A program made the position numbers and the translations under genes. The notes under the pieces were generated by a model, which worked only from the letters and a program-made list of their open reading frames with translations, had not been told where the DNA came from and made no database searches. 64,000 nt of DNA, taken from contig NZ_FOGO01000009.1 of assembly GCF_900111245.1 (NCBI RefSeq), positions 62,001 to 126,000 on the forward strand, read 5' to 3'. The DNA comes from Streptomyces qinglanensis. Lineage in GTDB: Bacteria; Actinomycetota; Actinomycetes; Streptomycetales; Streptomycetaceae. Positions 42,485-51,777 of this stretch are shown piece by piece (position 1 is the first letter of the stretch; each line of letters opens with the position of its first letter).

Positions 42485-45403
42485 GTGATACGGGACCACG
42501 ACGAGACGGCAGCGGCAGGACAGCGGCACGGTGACGAACCCTCGCCGGAGGGCGCACCCGCCGCCGACAGTGCTGCCCGGCCCGGCGCGGGTGCCGGTCG
42601 GAAGTCCGCCCGACAGGGTCCGCCCGAGCCCGAACCCGAACCGGAACCCGACCCGGAGCCGGAACCCGACCCGGAGGCCCGGCCCGGCCCGGAGGACGGG
42701 AGCGAACCGGAGGACGGGAGCGAACCGGAGGGCCGGTCCGAGCGGGAGCCGGAGTCCGCGGCCGGCGGCTCGTCGTCCGGGGAGGAGCCCCCGCAGAAGC
42801 CGGAGATCGCGGCGAAGGCGGACCGGGTCGAGATCGAGAGCGACGAACCGCTGCTCTCGGCGCGGGTGCACCGCCCCTCCGATCTGCTGCGGATGGTGCT
42901 CGGGCTGCTGGGCATCGCGCTGGTGCTGGTCATCGCGAACTTCGCACACGGCACCACAGCAGGACTCGAACAGGACATCGACAAGGGCACCGCGGAAGCT
43001 CCCGATCTGCTCATCAGCCTGACCGGGCTGGCGTCCAGCATCGCCGTACTGCTGGTTCCCGTGGCGTTCGCGATCGAACGGCTGATCAAGCGGGACGGGC
43101 TGCGGATCGCGGACGGCGTGCTGGCCGCCGTCCTGGCGCACGGCGCCTCGCTCGCCGTGGACCTGTGGGTCGCCCAGGCGGCGCCGGACTCGATCCGGGA
43201 CGCGCTGACCAAGGCGATCACCCCGCAGGACGCCACCACCCCGGTGCACAGCTATCTCGCACCGGTCATCGCGTACATGACCGCGGTCGGCATGGCGCGC
43301 CGGCCGCGCTGGCGCGTGGTGCTGTGGGGCGTGCTGCTGCTGAACGCGACCGCGGTGCTGGTGCCCGGGTACACGACAGCGTTCTCCATCGTGGTGACGG
43401 TGCTGATCGGCTGGACCACCGCCTACGGCACGCTGTACGCCGTCGGCACCCCGAACGTCCGGCCCACCGGCCAGACGCTGCTGGCAGGACTGCGCCGCGT
43501 GGGCTTCTCCCCGGTCAGCGCGGTGCGGATGGAGGACGCCGGGGAGGCCGACCGGCGCGACCACAACGACCGGGGACGCCGCTACCGGGTGACGCTGGAG
43601 GACGGCCCGCCGCTCGATGTCACCGTCGTCGACCGCGAGCAGCAGGCCCAGGGCTTCTTCTACCGCGTCTGGCGGCGGCTGGCGCTGCGCGGCATCACCC
43701 AGCGCCGCAGCCTCCAGTCGCTGCGGCAGGCCCTGGAACAGGAGGCGCTGCTCGCCTACGCGGCCATCTCCGCGGGCGCCAACGCGCCCCGGCTGATCGC
43801 CACCTCGGAGCTCGGCCCGGACGCGGTGATGCTGGTCTACGAGCACATCGGGGGCCGCAGCCTGGACGCGCTGCCGGACGAGGAGATCACCGACGAGCTG
43901 ATGCGCACGACCTGGCGCCAGGTCGAGGCGCTGCAGTCACGCCGGATCGCACACCGCAGGCTGGTGGGCGACGCGCTGCTGGTGGACCGCTCCCGCGCCG
44001 TCTACCTGACGGACCTGCGCGGCGGGGAGATCGCAGCCGGGGACCTGATCCTGCGGATGGACATCGCGCAACTGCTGACCACACTCGGGCTGCGGGTGGG
44101 CGCCGAACGCGCCGCCTCGACCGCGGTGGACGTGCTGGGGCCCGACTCCGTCGCGGACAGCCTGCCGCTGCTGCAGCCCATCGCACTCAGCCGCAGTACC
44201 CGCACGACCCTGCGGCGGCTGGCCAAGGAGCGCGCCGAACGCGAGCGCGAGGCGGTCATCGAGGCGTCCCGCAACGGCAGGGGGGCCAGGGCCCGGGACG
44301 GGGCGGAAGCGCAGCCGGCGGGGGGCCGGGCGCACCGCAAGTCAGTGCGGGCGGAGAAGAACGCCGAGAAGAAGGCCATAGACGAGGCGCTGGAGGAGGC
44401 CCGCGAGGAGGATCTGCTGGCGCAGATCCGGCAGCAGGTGCTGCGGATCAGGCCGCAGGCGCCCATAGAGCCCGCGCGGCTGGAGCGGATCCGGCCGCGC
44501 ACCCTGGTCAGCTTCATCGCGGGCACCCTGGCCGCCTACTTCCTGCTGACCCAGCTCTCCCAGGTCCCGCTGGACAAGGTGCTCAGCGCGAACTGGGCCT
44601 GGGTCGGCGGCGCGGTGCTCTTCTCCGCGGTGACCTATCTGTTCGCCGCCATGTCGCTGCTGGGCTTCGTCCCGGAGAAGGTCTCCTGGTGGCGGACGGT
44701 TCAGGCGCAGGTGGCCGGCTCCTTCGTGAAGCTCGTGGCCCCCGCGGCGGTCGGCGGGGTGGCGCTGAACGCCCGGTTCCTCCAGCGCTCCGGGGTGCGC
44801 CCGGGGCACGCGGTGGCCAGTGTGGGCGCCTCCCAGCTCTTCGGGCTCGGCAGCCACATCACCCTGCTGATGCTCTTCGGCTACATCACCGGGACCGAGC
44901 ACACGCCCACCCTCTCGCCGTCCCGCGCGGTCATCGCCGGACTGCTGACCGCGGCCGTGCTGGTGCTGATCGTCACGGCGGTGCCCGCGCTGCGCCGGTT
45001 CGTCTCGAACCGGGTGCGCTCGCTGTTCGCGGGCGTGGTGCCGCGGATGCTGGACGTGGTGCAGCGGCCGCAGAAGCTGCTCACCGGTGTGCTGGGGATG
45101 CTGCTGCTGACGCTGGCGTTCGTGATGTGCCTGGACGCGTGCGTGCGTGCGTTCGGACACGAGACGAGCTACGCGAACCTCGCCGTCGTCTTCCTGACCG
45201 CGAACGCGCTCGGTTCGGCCGCCCCCACTCCGGGCGGGCTGGGTGCCGTCGAGGCGGCCCTGATCGCCGCGCTCATCGCCTTCGGGGTGCCCAAGGAGGT
45301 GGCGACCCCGGCGGTGCTGCTGTTCCGGCTGCTGACGCTGTGGATGCCGGTGCTCCCCGGCTGGCTGTCCTTCACCCATCTGACCCGCAGGGGCGCACTC
45401 TGA
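42485..45403 (+). CDS. Flippase-like (LPG synthase TM) protein with degenerate kinase-like domain
   Basis: A 972-residue membrane protein. Residues 1-115 are acidic, with repeated Glu-Pro/Asp-Pro units. About six membrane segments follow (135-330). A cytoplasmic kinase-like domain (about 340-600) has VMLVYEHIGGRSL (hinge), but the catalytic HxD loop reads HRRLVGDALLV and DFG reads TDLRGG, so it is probably inactive. The C-terminus (about 665-965) is a seven to eight helix flippase domain of the LPG_synthase_TM/UPF0104 family with PTPGGLGAVEAAL. It may move a lipid or polyprenyl-linked glycan. GTG 42485 is the start. Confidence 0.82.
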   Translation: MIRDHDETAAAGQRHGDEPSPEGAPAADSAARPGAGAGRKSARQGPPEPEPEPEPDPEPEPDPEARPGPEDGSEPEDGSEPEGRSEREPESAAGGSSSGEEPPQKPEIAAKADRVEIESDEPLLSARVHRPSDLLRMVLGLLGIALVLVIANFAHGTTAGLEQDIDKGTAEAPDLLISLTGLASSIAVLLVPVAFAIERLIKRDGLRIADGVLAAVLAHGASLAVDLWVAQAAPDSIRDALTKAITPQDATTPVHSYLAPVIAYMTAVGMARRPRWRVVLWGVLLLNATAVLVPGYTTAFSIVVTVLIGWTTAYGTLYAVGTPNVRPTGQTLLAGLRRVGFSPVSAVRMEDAGEADRRDHNDRGRRYRVTLEDGPPLDVTVVDREQQAQGFFYRVWRRLALRGITQRRSLQSLRQALEQEALLAYAAISAGANAPRLIATSELGPDAVMLVYEHIGGRSLDALPDEEITDELMRTTWRQVEALQSRRIAHRRLVGDALLVDRSRAVYLTDLRGGEIAAGDLILRMDIAQLLTTLGLRVGAERAASTAVDVLGPDSVADSLPLLQPIALSRSTRTTLRRLAKERAEREREAVIEASRNGRGARARDGAEAQPAGGRAHRKSVRAEKNAEKKAIDEALEEAREEDLLAQIRQQVLRIRPQAPIEPARLERIRPRTLVSFIAGTLAAYFLLTQLSQVPLDKVLSANWAWVGGAVLFSAVTYLFAAMSLLGFVPEKVSWWRTVQAQVAGSFVKLVAPAAVGGVALNARFLQRSGVRPGHAVASVGASQLFGLGSHITLLMLFGYITGTEHTPTLSPSRAVIAGLLTAAVLVLIVTAVPALRRFVSNRVRSLFAGVVPRMLDVVQRPQKLLTGVLGMLLLTLAFVMCLDACVRAFGHETSYANLAVVFLTANALGSAAPTPGGLGAVEAALIAALIAFGVPKEVATPAVLLFRLLTLWMPVLPGWLSFTHLTRRGAL

Positions 45404-45494
45404 GGAAGACCACCCGTCCGCCTCACACAGCGCGCCGCCGCACCGGGTCCGTCCGCACGATGAACGTCCCACCCCCTGTCGGGAGGACGTCCCC

Positions 45495-47162
45495 ATGCGG
45501 CATTCCCGCTCCCCGCGGCGGCCCGTCGCCGCACTCGCGGCAGCGCTGATGGTGACCGCGGCCGTGACCAGCGGCTGCGGCAGCGAGGAACCGGACCGCA
45601 CCCGGAAGACCGAGGCCAGGCCGAGCGGCCGGAGTTCGGCCGCCTCCGCGGCGGCCTCCCGCGCCCCCGCGCCCTCCGGGAGCACCTCGGCGGGGCAGTC
45701 GCTTCCCGACGCGCTCACCCGGCAGCAGCCGCGCTGGTCGCCGTGTCCCGCGCCGAACGCCGCGCAGGGCACCGACACCGGCTCGCCCGCGCCGCTGCCG
45801 GGAGGCGACCGGTGGGAGTGCGCGAAGCTGAAGGTGCCCCTGGACTACAGCGAGCCCGGGGGCCGGACACTGGGCATCGAGATGATCCGCGCCGCGGAGC
45901 GCCCGGGCGGCGGCAAGCGGATCGGCTCGCTGGTGTTCAACTTCGGCGGCCCGGGAGGCTCCGGGGTCGCCGCGCTGCCCGCCTTCGCGGACGAGTACGA
46001 GACCCTCCGCGGGCGCTACGACCTGGTCAGCTTCGACCCGCGCGGGGTGGGCCGCAGCGAGGGGGTGCGCTGTCTGAGCGACAAGCGGCTGGACGCCTAC
46101 TTCGCCGCCGACTGGACGCCCGACACCTCCGCGGAGGAGCGCAGCCTCTTCGCCCGCCAGGAGTCCTTCGCCGAGGGCTGCGAGAAGCGCGCCGGGGACC
46201 TGCTGCCGCATCTGACGACCGAGAACACGGCCCGCGACATGGATCTGATGCGGCAGGTCCTCGGCGACCGGAAGCTGCACTACTTCGGCATCTCCTACGG
46301 CACCGAACTGGGCGGTGTCTACGCGCACCTGTATCCGGAGAAGGTGGGCCGCGCCGTCTTCGACGCGGTGGTCGATCCCGCCTCGAACCCGGCGCAGGGC
46401 TCGCTGGGCCAGGCCGGCGGCTTCCAGAAGGCGCTCGACAACTACCTGGACCGCTGCACGTCGGGCGAGGAGGAGTGCCCGGTCGGCGACGATCCCGCGG
46501 AGGGGAGGGAGCGGATCACCGAGCTGCTGGCCGATCTGGACGCCGAGCCGATGCCCACCGACAGCGGCCGCAAGCTGACCGAGTCGCTGGCCGAGGGCGG
46601 GATCGCGCAGGCGCTGTACTCCGAGGAGACCTGGGACCTGCTCACCCAGGGGCTGGAGGAGGCGGTGGCGGACAGCAACGGGTCCACACTGCTGCTGCTG
46701 GCGGACGCACTCAACGGACGCAACCAGGACGGTACCTACAGCACACTGCAGTCGTCGCTGACGGCCATCAGCTGCGCGGACAACGAGCAGCGCTACGGGA
46801 CGGGGGCGATCAAGAACAGGCTGCCGGACTTCGCCGAGACCTCCCCGGTCTTCGGGCCGATGTCCGCCTGGGGGCTGGCCTCCTGCCACGACTGGCCGGT
46901 GCACGGCAGATGGCGGACGCCGCCGGTGAGCGCCGCCGGGTCCGACCCGATCCTCCTGGTCGGCACGACCGGGGACCCCGCCACCCCGTACGGGGGGACG
47001 CGGGCGATGCAGCGGGAGCTGGGCGACGGCGTCGGGGTGGAGGTCACCTACCGGGGTGAGGGGCACGGCGCGTACGACAGCCGGAACTCCTGCGTGCGCA
47101 AGGCGGTCGACGGCTATCTGCTGCGCGGCCGGGTGCCGCGGAACGGCACCGACTGCAGCTGA
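45495..47162 (+). CDS. Secreted Tap/Slp-type alpha/beta hydrolase peptidase (lipoprotein)
   Basis: A 555-residue lipoprotein: signal sequence (1-27), lipobox VTSGC with Cys28, then a Ser/Ala linker. The hydrolase domain has FNFGGPGGSG (oxyanion), FGISYGTELG (nucleophile Ser), LVGTTGDPATPY (Asp) and GEGHGAY (His); the C-terminal part is the TAP-like domain. Streptomyces Tap, SlpD and SlpE are tripeptidyl aminopeptidases of this architecture. GGAGG lies 8 nt before ATG 45495. It ends at a perfect terminator shared with moeZ. Confidence 0.92.
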   Translation: MRHSRSPRRPVAALAAALMVTAAVTSGCGSEEPDRTRKTEARPSGRSSAASAAASRAPAPSGSTSAGQSLPDALTRQQPRWSPCPAPNAAQGTDTGSPAPLPGGDRWECAKLKVPLDYSEPGGRTLGIEMIRAAERPGGGKRIGSLVFNFGGPGGSGVAALPAFADEYETLRGRYDLVSFDPRGVGRSEGVRCLSDKRLDAYFAADWTPDTSAEERSLFARQESFAEGCEKRAGDLLPHLTTENTARDMDLMRQVLGDRKLHYFGISYGTELGGVYAHLYPEKVGRAVFDAVVDPASNPAQGSLGQAGGFQKALDNYLDRCTSGEEECPVGDDPAEGRERITELLADLDAEPMPTDSGRKLTESLAEGGIAQALYSEETWDLLTQGLEEAVADSNGSTLLLLADALNGRNQDGTYSTLQSSLTAISCADNEQRYGTGAIKNRLPDFAETSPVFGPMSAWGLASCHDWPVHGRWRTPPVSAAGSDPILLVGTTGDPATPYGGTRAMQRELGDGVGVEVTYRGEGHGAYDSRNSCVRKAVDGYLLRGRVPRNGTDCS

Positions 47163-47175
47163 CACGGGCACGACC

Positions 47176-47210
47176 AGGGGCGCACGGCCGGTGCCCGGCC
47201 GTGCGCCCCT
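47176..47210. terminator. Bidirectional terminator between the peptidase and moeZ
   Basis: Perfect 16-bp stem (AGGGGCGCACGGCCGG at 47176-47191 with 47195-47210) and TGC loop in an 83-base convergent gap. Confidence 0.9.
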
Positions 47211-47245
47211 GGGATGTCCCGGCGGTCGGTACGGTCCCGGCGGTG

Positions 47246-48424
47246 CTAGTAGACGGGCTTGTCCGGTTCGATCTGGTTGACCCAGCCGATGACGCCGCCG
47301 CCGACGTGCACGGCGTCGGAGAATCCCGCGTTCTTGAGCACTGCCAGAACTTCCGCGGAGCGGACACCCGTCTTGCAATGCAAGACGATCTTCTTGTCCT
47401 GCGGCAGGTCCTGCAGCGCGGTGCCCATCAGGAACTCGTTCTTGGGGATCAGCCGGGCGCCGGGGATCGAGACGATCTCGTACTCGTTCGGCTCCCGCAC
47501 GTCGATGACGTCGACGCTCTCACCGTCGTCCAGCCACTCCTTGAGCTGCTTGGGGGTGATGGTGGAGCCCGCGGCGGCCTCCTGCGCCTCGTCGGAGACG
47601 ACACCGCAGAACGCCTCGTAGTCGATCAGCTCGGTGACCGTGGCGTTCGGTCCGCAGACCGCGCAGTCGGGGTCCTTGCGGACCTTGACCTGCCGGTAGC
47701 TCATCTCCAGTGCGTCGTAGATCATCAGGCGACCGACCAGCGGGTCGCCGATGCCCGCCAGTACCTTGATGGCCTCGGTCACCTGGATCGACCCGACGGA
47801 GGCGCACAGCACGCCCAGCACGCCGCCCTCGGCGCAGCTCGGCACCATGCCGGGCGGCGGGGGCTCCGGGTACAGGCAGCGGTAGCAGGGCCCGTGCTCG
47901 CTCCAGAACACGCTGGCCTGGCCGTCGAAGCGGTAGATCGAGCCCCACACGTACGGCTTGTTCAGCAGCACGCAGGCATCGTTGACCAGGTAGCGGGTGG
48001 CGAAGTTGTCCGTGCCGTCCACGATCAGGTCGTACTGCGCGAACAGCTCCATCACGTTCGACGAGTCGAGCCGCTCCACGTGCAGGTTGACCTGCGCGTG
48101 CGGGTTGATCCCGAGCACCGTGTCCTTGGCCGACTCCGCCTTCGGCCGGCCGATGTCCGCCTGGCTGTGGATGATCTGCCGCTGCAGATTGGACTCGTCG
48201 ACCTCGTCGAACTCGACGATGCCGAGGGTGCCGACACCGGCGGCCGCGAGATACATCAGCGCCGGCGAACCGAGGCCGCCCGCGCCCACACAGAGGACCT
48301 TCGCGTTCTTGAGCCGCTTCTGACCTTCCATCCCGACATCCGGGATGATCAGGTGACGTGAGTACCTGCGGACCTCGTCGACGGTGAGCTCGTCGGCTGG
48401 CTCGACCAGGGGTGGCAGTGACAC
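47246..48424 (-). CDS. moeZ: MoeZ, adenylyltransferase/sulfurtransferase
   Basis: A 392-residue MoeB-rhodanese fusion. The E1 part has VGAGGLGSPALMYLAAAG (ATP site) and zinc Cys pairs CYRC and CAVC; the rhodanese part has IDVREPNEYE and HCKTGVRS with the persulfide Cys. It activates ubiquitin-like sulfur carriers (MoaD, ThiS, CysO) for molybdopterin, thiamin and thioamide metabolites. GTG 48424 has GGAG 6 nt before it and gives the usual length. Confidence 0.95.
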   Translation of the reverse strand: MSLPPLVEPADELTVDEVRRYSRHLIIPDVGMEGQKRLKNAKVLCVGAGGLGSPALMYLAAAGVGTLGIVEFDEVDESNLQRQIIHSQADIGRPKAESAKDTVLGINPHAQVNLHVERLDSSNVMELFAQYDLIVDGTDNFATRYLVNDACVLLNKPYVWGSIYRFDGQASVFWSEHGPCYRCLYPEPPPPGMVPSCAEGGVLGVLCASVGSIQVTEAIKVLAGIGDPLVGRLMIYDALEMSYRQVKVRKDPDCAVCGPNATVTELIDYEAFCGVVSDEAQEAAAGSTITPKQLKEWLDDGESVDVIDVREPNEYEIVSIPGARLIPKNEFLMGTALQDLPQDKKIVLHCKTGVRSAEVLAVLKNAGFSDAVHVGGGVIGWVNQIEPDKPVY

Positions 48425-48510
48425 GGAGACTCCGATGGTCGGTGGAACGTGCGGGAAGTCACCCGCCCGGAGGGCGGGCTTTTCCTTCCGTAACACTGCC
48501 ACGCCCTACC

Positions 48511-49356
48511 TCATTCCGAGACACCTGGTCCAAGGCACGAGACGATCTCGTCCCAGTAGCCGGGCAGCGCCGCCCACGGATCCTGCCCCCGGTCCCGGGT
48601 GCGGTCCGTGAAGCAGACCGTGCCCGCGCCCTGCCAGCGGGCGATCCGCAGCGCCTCCTCCAGGTGCGTGCGCGGCAGCGCGTGCACCCGGTGGCAGAAC
48701 CGCTCGGCCGGATAGGTCGCCGTCCACTCCGCCGCCTGCGACCAGCGGTAGTCACCCCAGCTTCCGGCATAGGTGACCAGCTGGTCGGCGCATCCGAGGT
48801 GGTCGGGGTGCGGAGGGCCGCCCGTCTCCAGCACCAGGAAGCCCCCGGGCTCGGTGGCGTCCTCGGCGTGCTCGCCGCGCGCCCCGGCGGCGCCGCACAG
48901 CGCGCGCAGGGTGGCGCTGAGCCGCTGGACGTGCCCCAGCAGGGCCGGAGCGTCCGGGCCGTGCGCGAGGTAGAAGCCGTCGACCCGGTACCAGTCCAGG
49001 AACCGATGGGCTTCGGAGACCAGTTCGCCGAATGTCCGCGTGCCCTCCCGCATGTCGAGACGGCCGAGTACGGGGACACCCGCCGAGCGCAGTGCGGCGA
49101 CCGCAGGGGCGCAGAACGGATCGGGCCGCGCGCCGGGGCCGTCCGCGACGTCCAGCACCGCCCAGTGCAGCGGGCCCGCGTCCCGGTCCGGGCCCGGGCA
49201 GGCGCCGAGACCGGGCCGGGCGAGCTCCGCCCACTCCATGGGCGCCAGCATCGGGTGTGCGCACCCCGGTACCCCGAGCCCCGGCCGTCTGCTGGCCGCA
49301 CCGCTGCCGCCGCCGGTCGCCCGGAGCCGGCCCGGAGGTGTCGTCAGATACGGCAC
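48511..49356 (-). CDS. Spherulation-specific family 4 (GH135-like) protein
   Basis: A 281-residue protein with the Spherulin4/GH135 pattern: HPMLAPMEWAEL, LHWAVLDVADGPGARPDPFC, ALRSAGVPVLGRLDMREGTRTFGEL and WYRVDGFYLAHGPD. Fungal Sph3 of this family cuts alpha-1,4-linked galactosamine polymers. The acidic pair normally following GxFLDE is AH here, so activity is doubtful. No signal peptide is visible. Start GTG 49356 overlaps the epimerase stop by 13 bp, so the two are coupled. It ends 86 bp before moeZ. Confidence 0.8.
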   Translation of the reverse strand: MPYLTTPPGRLRATGGGSGAASRRPGLGVPGCAHPMLAPMEWAELARPGLGACPGPDRDAGPLHWAVLDVADGPGARPDPFCAPAVAALRSAGVPVLGRLDMREGTRTFGELVSEAHRFLDWYRVDGFYLAHGPDAPALLGHVQRLSATLRALCGAAGARGEHAEDATEPGGFLVLETGGPPHPDHLGCADQLVTYAGSWGDYRWSQAAEWTATYPAERFCHRVHALPRTHLEEALRIARWQGAGTVCFTDRTRDRGQDPWAALPGYWDEIVSCLGPGVSE

Positions 49357-50360
49357 GCCGCCTCCATCCAGATGTCGGCCAGCGACTCCTCCAGACCGAT
49401 CCGAGGCCGCCAGCCGAGCCGGTCGCGCGCCGTACGGACGTCGGCCTGCTGCCAGCCGCCGCAGCCGTCCGGGTACGGGTAGGAGGCGGGCGGCGACGGC
49501 TGCGCACCGTGCTGCTGCGCGGGGATGGCGGCGCTGCCGGCCGGCCCGCCGAGCGCTCCGGGCACGGCACCGGCCGGATGGCCCTCGCCCGGCCCCTGTC
49601 CGGCCGGGCCGCCCTGGTCGTGGACCGCACCTGCGTACCCGGCGACGCGGGCCAGCAGCGAGGCGGCGTCCCGCAGCCGCACCGCCCTTCCGGTCCCGAT
49701 GTTGACGATGCCCTGCGCCGCGGACAGGGACGCGGCGTGCACGGCCCGCGCGATGTCGCGGACGTCCACGAAGTCGCGCTGCACGCTCAGCCCGCCCAGC
49801 TTCAGTTCGCTGTCGCCCTGCTGCATCGCCCGCCGCATCGCCTCCGCGATCCGCCCGAGCGGCGAACCGGCAGGGGTGCCGGGGCCGATGGGCGAGAAGA
49901 CGCGGAGCACGACGGCGTCCAGCCCGGAGGCCAGCACCAGTTCGGTGCCCGCCAGCTTGCTCACCCCGTACGGCCCACCGGGACGCGGGACGGCGTCCTC
50001 GCCGGTGGAGGAACCGGCCTGCGCCGGCCCGTACTCGGCGGCGCACCCCACGTGCACCAGACGGGCGCCGCAGCCGCTGCGGCGCAGCGACTCGCAGACG
50101 GCGGCCGTGGCGACCACGTTGTGCCGGATCAGTTCGCGCCCGTTGCCGCGGGTGGTACCGGCGCAGTTGACGACGACGCCGGGGTGGACCGCGTCCAGGA
50201 AGCGGGTGAGGGCGCCGGGGCTTCCGGTGGACAGGTCGAAGCGGACGTCGGCTTCGTCGCTCCTGCCGAGCGCGGTCAGTTGCACCGCGGGGTCGGCCAG
50301 CAGCCGGTCGGCGACGAAGCGGCCCAGGTATCCGCTGGCGCCCAGCAGCAGCACCCTCAT
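49344..50360 (-). CDS. NAD-dependent nucleotide-sugar epimerase/dehydratase
   Basis: A 338-residue extended SDR. LLLGASGYLGRFVADRLL (NAD binding), HVGCAAEYGPA and YGVSKLAG (YxxxK) are intact, and RDFVDVRDIARAV and IVNIGTGRAV are typical of sugar-nucleotide epimerases. A Gly/Pro/Ala-rich insert of about 50 residues (near 245-295) interrupts the C-terminal domain before RLGWRPRIGLEESLADIW. ATG 50360 starts at the Rossmann strand. It follows the membrane protein after 181 bp and is coupled to the GH135-like gene. Confidence 0.88.
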   Translation of the reverse strand: MRVLLLGASGYLGRFVADRLLADPAVQLTALGRSDEADVRFDLSTGSPGALTRFLDAVHPGVVVNCAGTTRGNGRELIRHNVVATAAVCESLRRSGCGARLVHVGCAAEYGPAQAGSSTGEDAVPRPGGPYGVSKLAGTELVLASGLDAVVLRVFSPIGPGTPAGSPLGRIAEAMRRAMQQGDSELKLGGLSVQRDFVDVRDIARAVHAASLSAAQGIVNIGTGRAVRLRDAASLLARVAGYAGAVHDQGGPAGQGPGEGHPAGAVPGALGGPAGSAAIPAQQHGAQPSPPASYPYPDGCGGWQQADVRTARDRLGWRPRIGLEESLADIWMEAACRI

Positions 50361-50541
50361 TGTGCGGCCCCCTCGCACGAGTGCGGGGCCCGGCACTGCC
50401 GCACGCCCGGGTGGGGTCGCTTCCCAGGGGTGCCGGGATGTGCCAACTGCGCGTGGATCATCGGGTCTTGCTCCTTGTCGGTGTCGCACGGGCGGGTCCG
50501 TAAGCCCGTGCCGGAGGGAGGGATCGGGGGCGGCCCGGCGG

Positions 50542-51777
50542 TCATACGGGCGCCGCCCCCCGGTGGTGCGCCGAGGCGTTGGCCAGCGCCCCCGCCGCGT
50601 ACGCCAGCAGGACGAGTGCCGCGCAGCCGCAGGCGGCGACCGGCACAGCCGCTGTCCCCAGGTGCGCCACCAGCGCCTCCGGAGGACGGCTCAGTGCCCC
50701 GAGGCCGGTCAGCCGCGCCACGGGGACGGAGAGCAGCGCGGCGGCCTCCGCAGCGCATGCGGCGGCGAGTCCGGCCGCAGCCGCCCGCCGGAAGCCGTGC
50801 GCCGCCAGCAGCAGCGCGGCGAAGAACAGCAGGCCGAGGGCCCCGGTGGCCGCGGCAGCGGCAGGCCAGGGGATCTGCGGGGCGGGCGCCGCGCCGGGCG
50901 CCGCGGCGGCCAGCGGGCCGGTGGCGAGCGCGCGGGCCGCCAGGTGGAGCACCGGCAGCCCCACCGCGACGGCGCAGACGGACAGCGCCAGCAGCGGGCG
51001 CACCGCCGCGGCGAAGTCCTCCAGGCTGCGGCTGCCCGCCAGCCTGCGCCGGGCGGCCGAGGCGAATCCGCGCGCACCCCACACGACGGGGGCGACTGCC
51101 AGCGCGAGGGCCAGGGGGAGGGCGGGCGACGGCATCCGGGGTGCGCCGCTGGAGGCGTCGGGCCCGCCGCCCAGCAGTCGGGCCAGGAGCCAGTCGCCGT
51201 ACAGCGCGTATCCGGCCAGCCAGCAGACGCACAGCGCGGGGAACGCAGAGAGCGCAGAGGACGCAGCGGTGCCGGCCGCACGCGGGACACGGGGGACGGC
51301 CCGCAGCGCCGCGACCGCGCTGCCCAGCACGGTGAGTGTGCCCAGGACGCACAGGGCGGCCCGTACCGCGGCGGGGCCGTCGCGCAGCAGCACCGACCAG
51401 GCGAGCGTGCCCGCGCACAGCAGGCCGGGCAGCAGTGGCAGCACCAGCGGCGCGCACCGTGCGAGCAGCCGCCGGCCCGCGGCGCCCGGCGGGCGCGGGT
51501 GCCGGCTCTCCGCGGAGGGCGCACGGCGCGCGCTCCCCCCGCAGGCACCGTCACCCGTGTGCGGGGGACGGGCGCCGGGGTACGGAGTGCGCGCGTACAG
51601 TTCCTCGGCCAGCGAGAAGACGTCGCGGTGGCGGCATCGGGCGACCGTCCGGTCCGTGATCCCGTCGGCCTCCAGCCCGGCGGCGATCTCCAACGGGTCG
51701 ACGGCACGCTCGCACAGGGTGCGGTGCCGGTGCAGCAGTACGCGTACGGGGTCGCCGGGGGCGGAACCGGTCGTCAC
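50542..51777 (-). CDS. Polytopic membrane protein of the glycan cluster
   Basis: A 411-residue protein. Residues 1-85 are cytoplasmic and polar (LHRHRTLCERAVDPLEIAAGLEADG, HRDVFSLAEELYAR), followed by about eight to ten hydrophobic segments from residue 115 on, rich in Ala and Leu. I do not recognise a named family. GTG 51777 overlaps the stop of the glycosyltransferase (GTGA), so it is coupled to it. By position it could be a polymer export or assembly component; this is inference from context only. Confidence 0.72.
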   Translation of the reverse strand: MTTGSAPGDPVRVLLHRHRTLCERAVDPLEIAAGLEADGITDRTVARCRHRDVFSLAEELYARTPYPGARPPHTGDGACGGSARRAPSAESRHPRPPGAAGRRLLARCAPLVLPLLPGLLCAGTLAWSVLLRDGPAAVRAALCVLGTLTVLGSAVAALRAVPRVPRAAGTAASSALSAFPALCVCWLAGYALYGDWLLARLLGGGPDASSGAPRMPSPALPLALALAVAPVVWGARGFASAARRRLAGSRSLEDFAAAVRPLLALSVCAVAVGLPVLHLAARALATGPLAAAAPGAAPAPQIPWPAAAAATGALGLLFFAALLLAAHGFRRAAAAGLAAACAAEAAALLSVPVARLTGLGALSRPPEALVAHLGTAAVPVAACGCAALVLLAYAAGALANASAHHRGAAPV

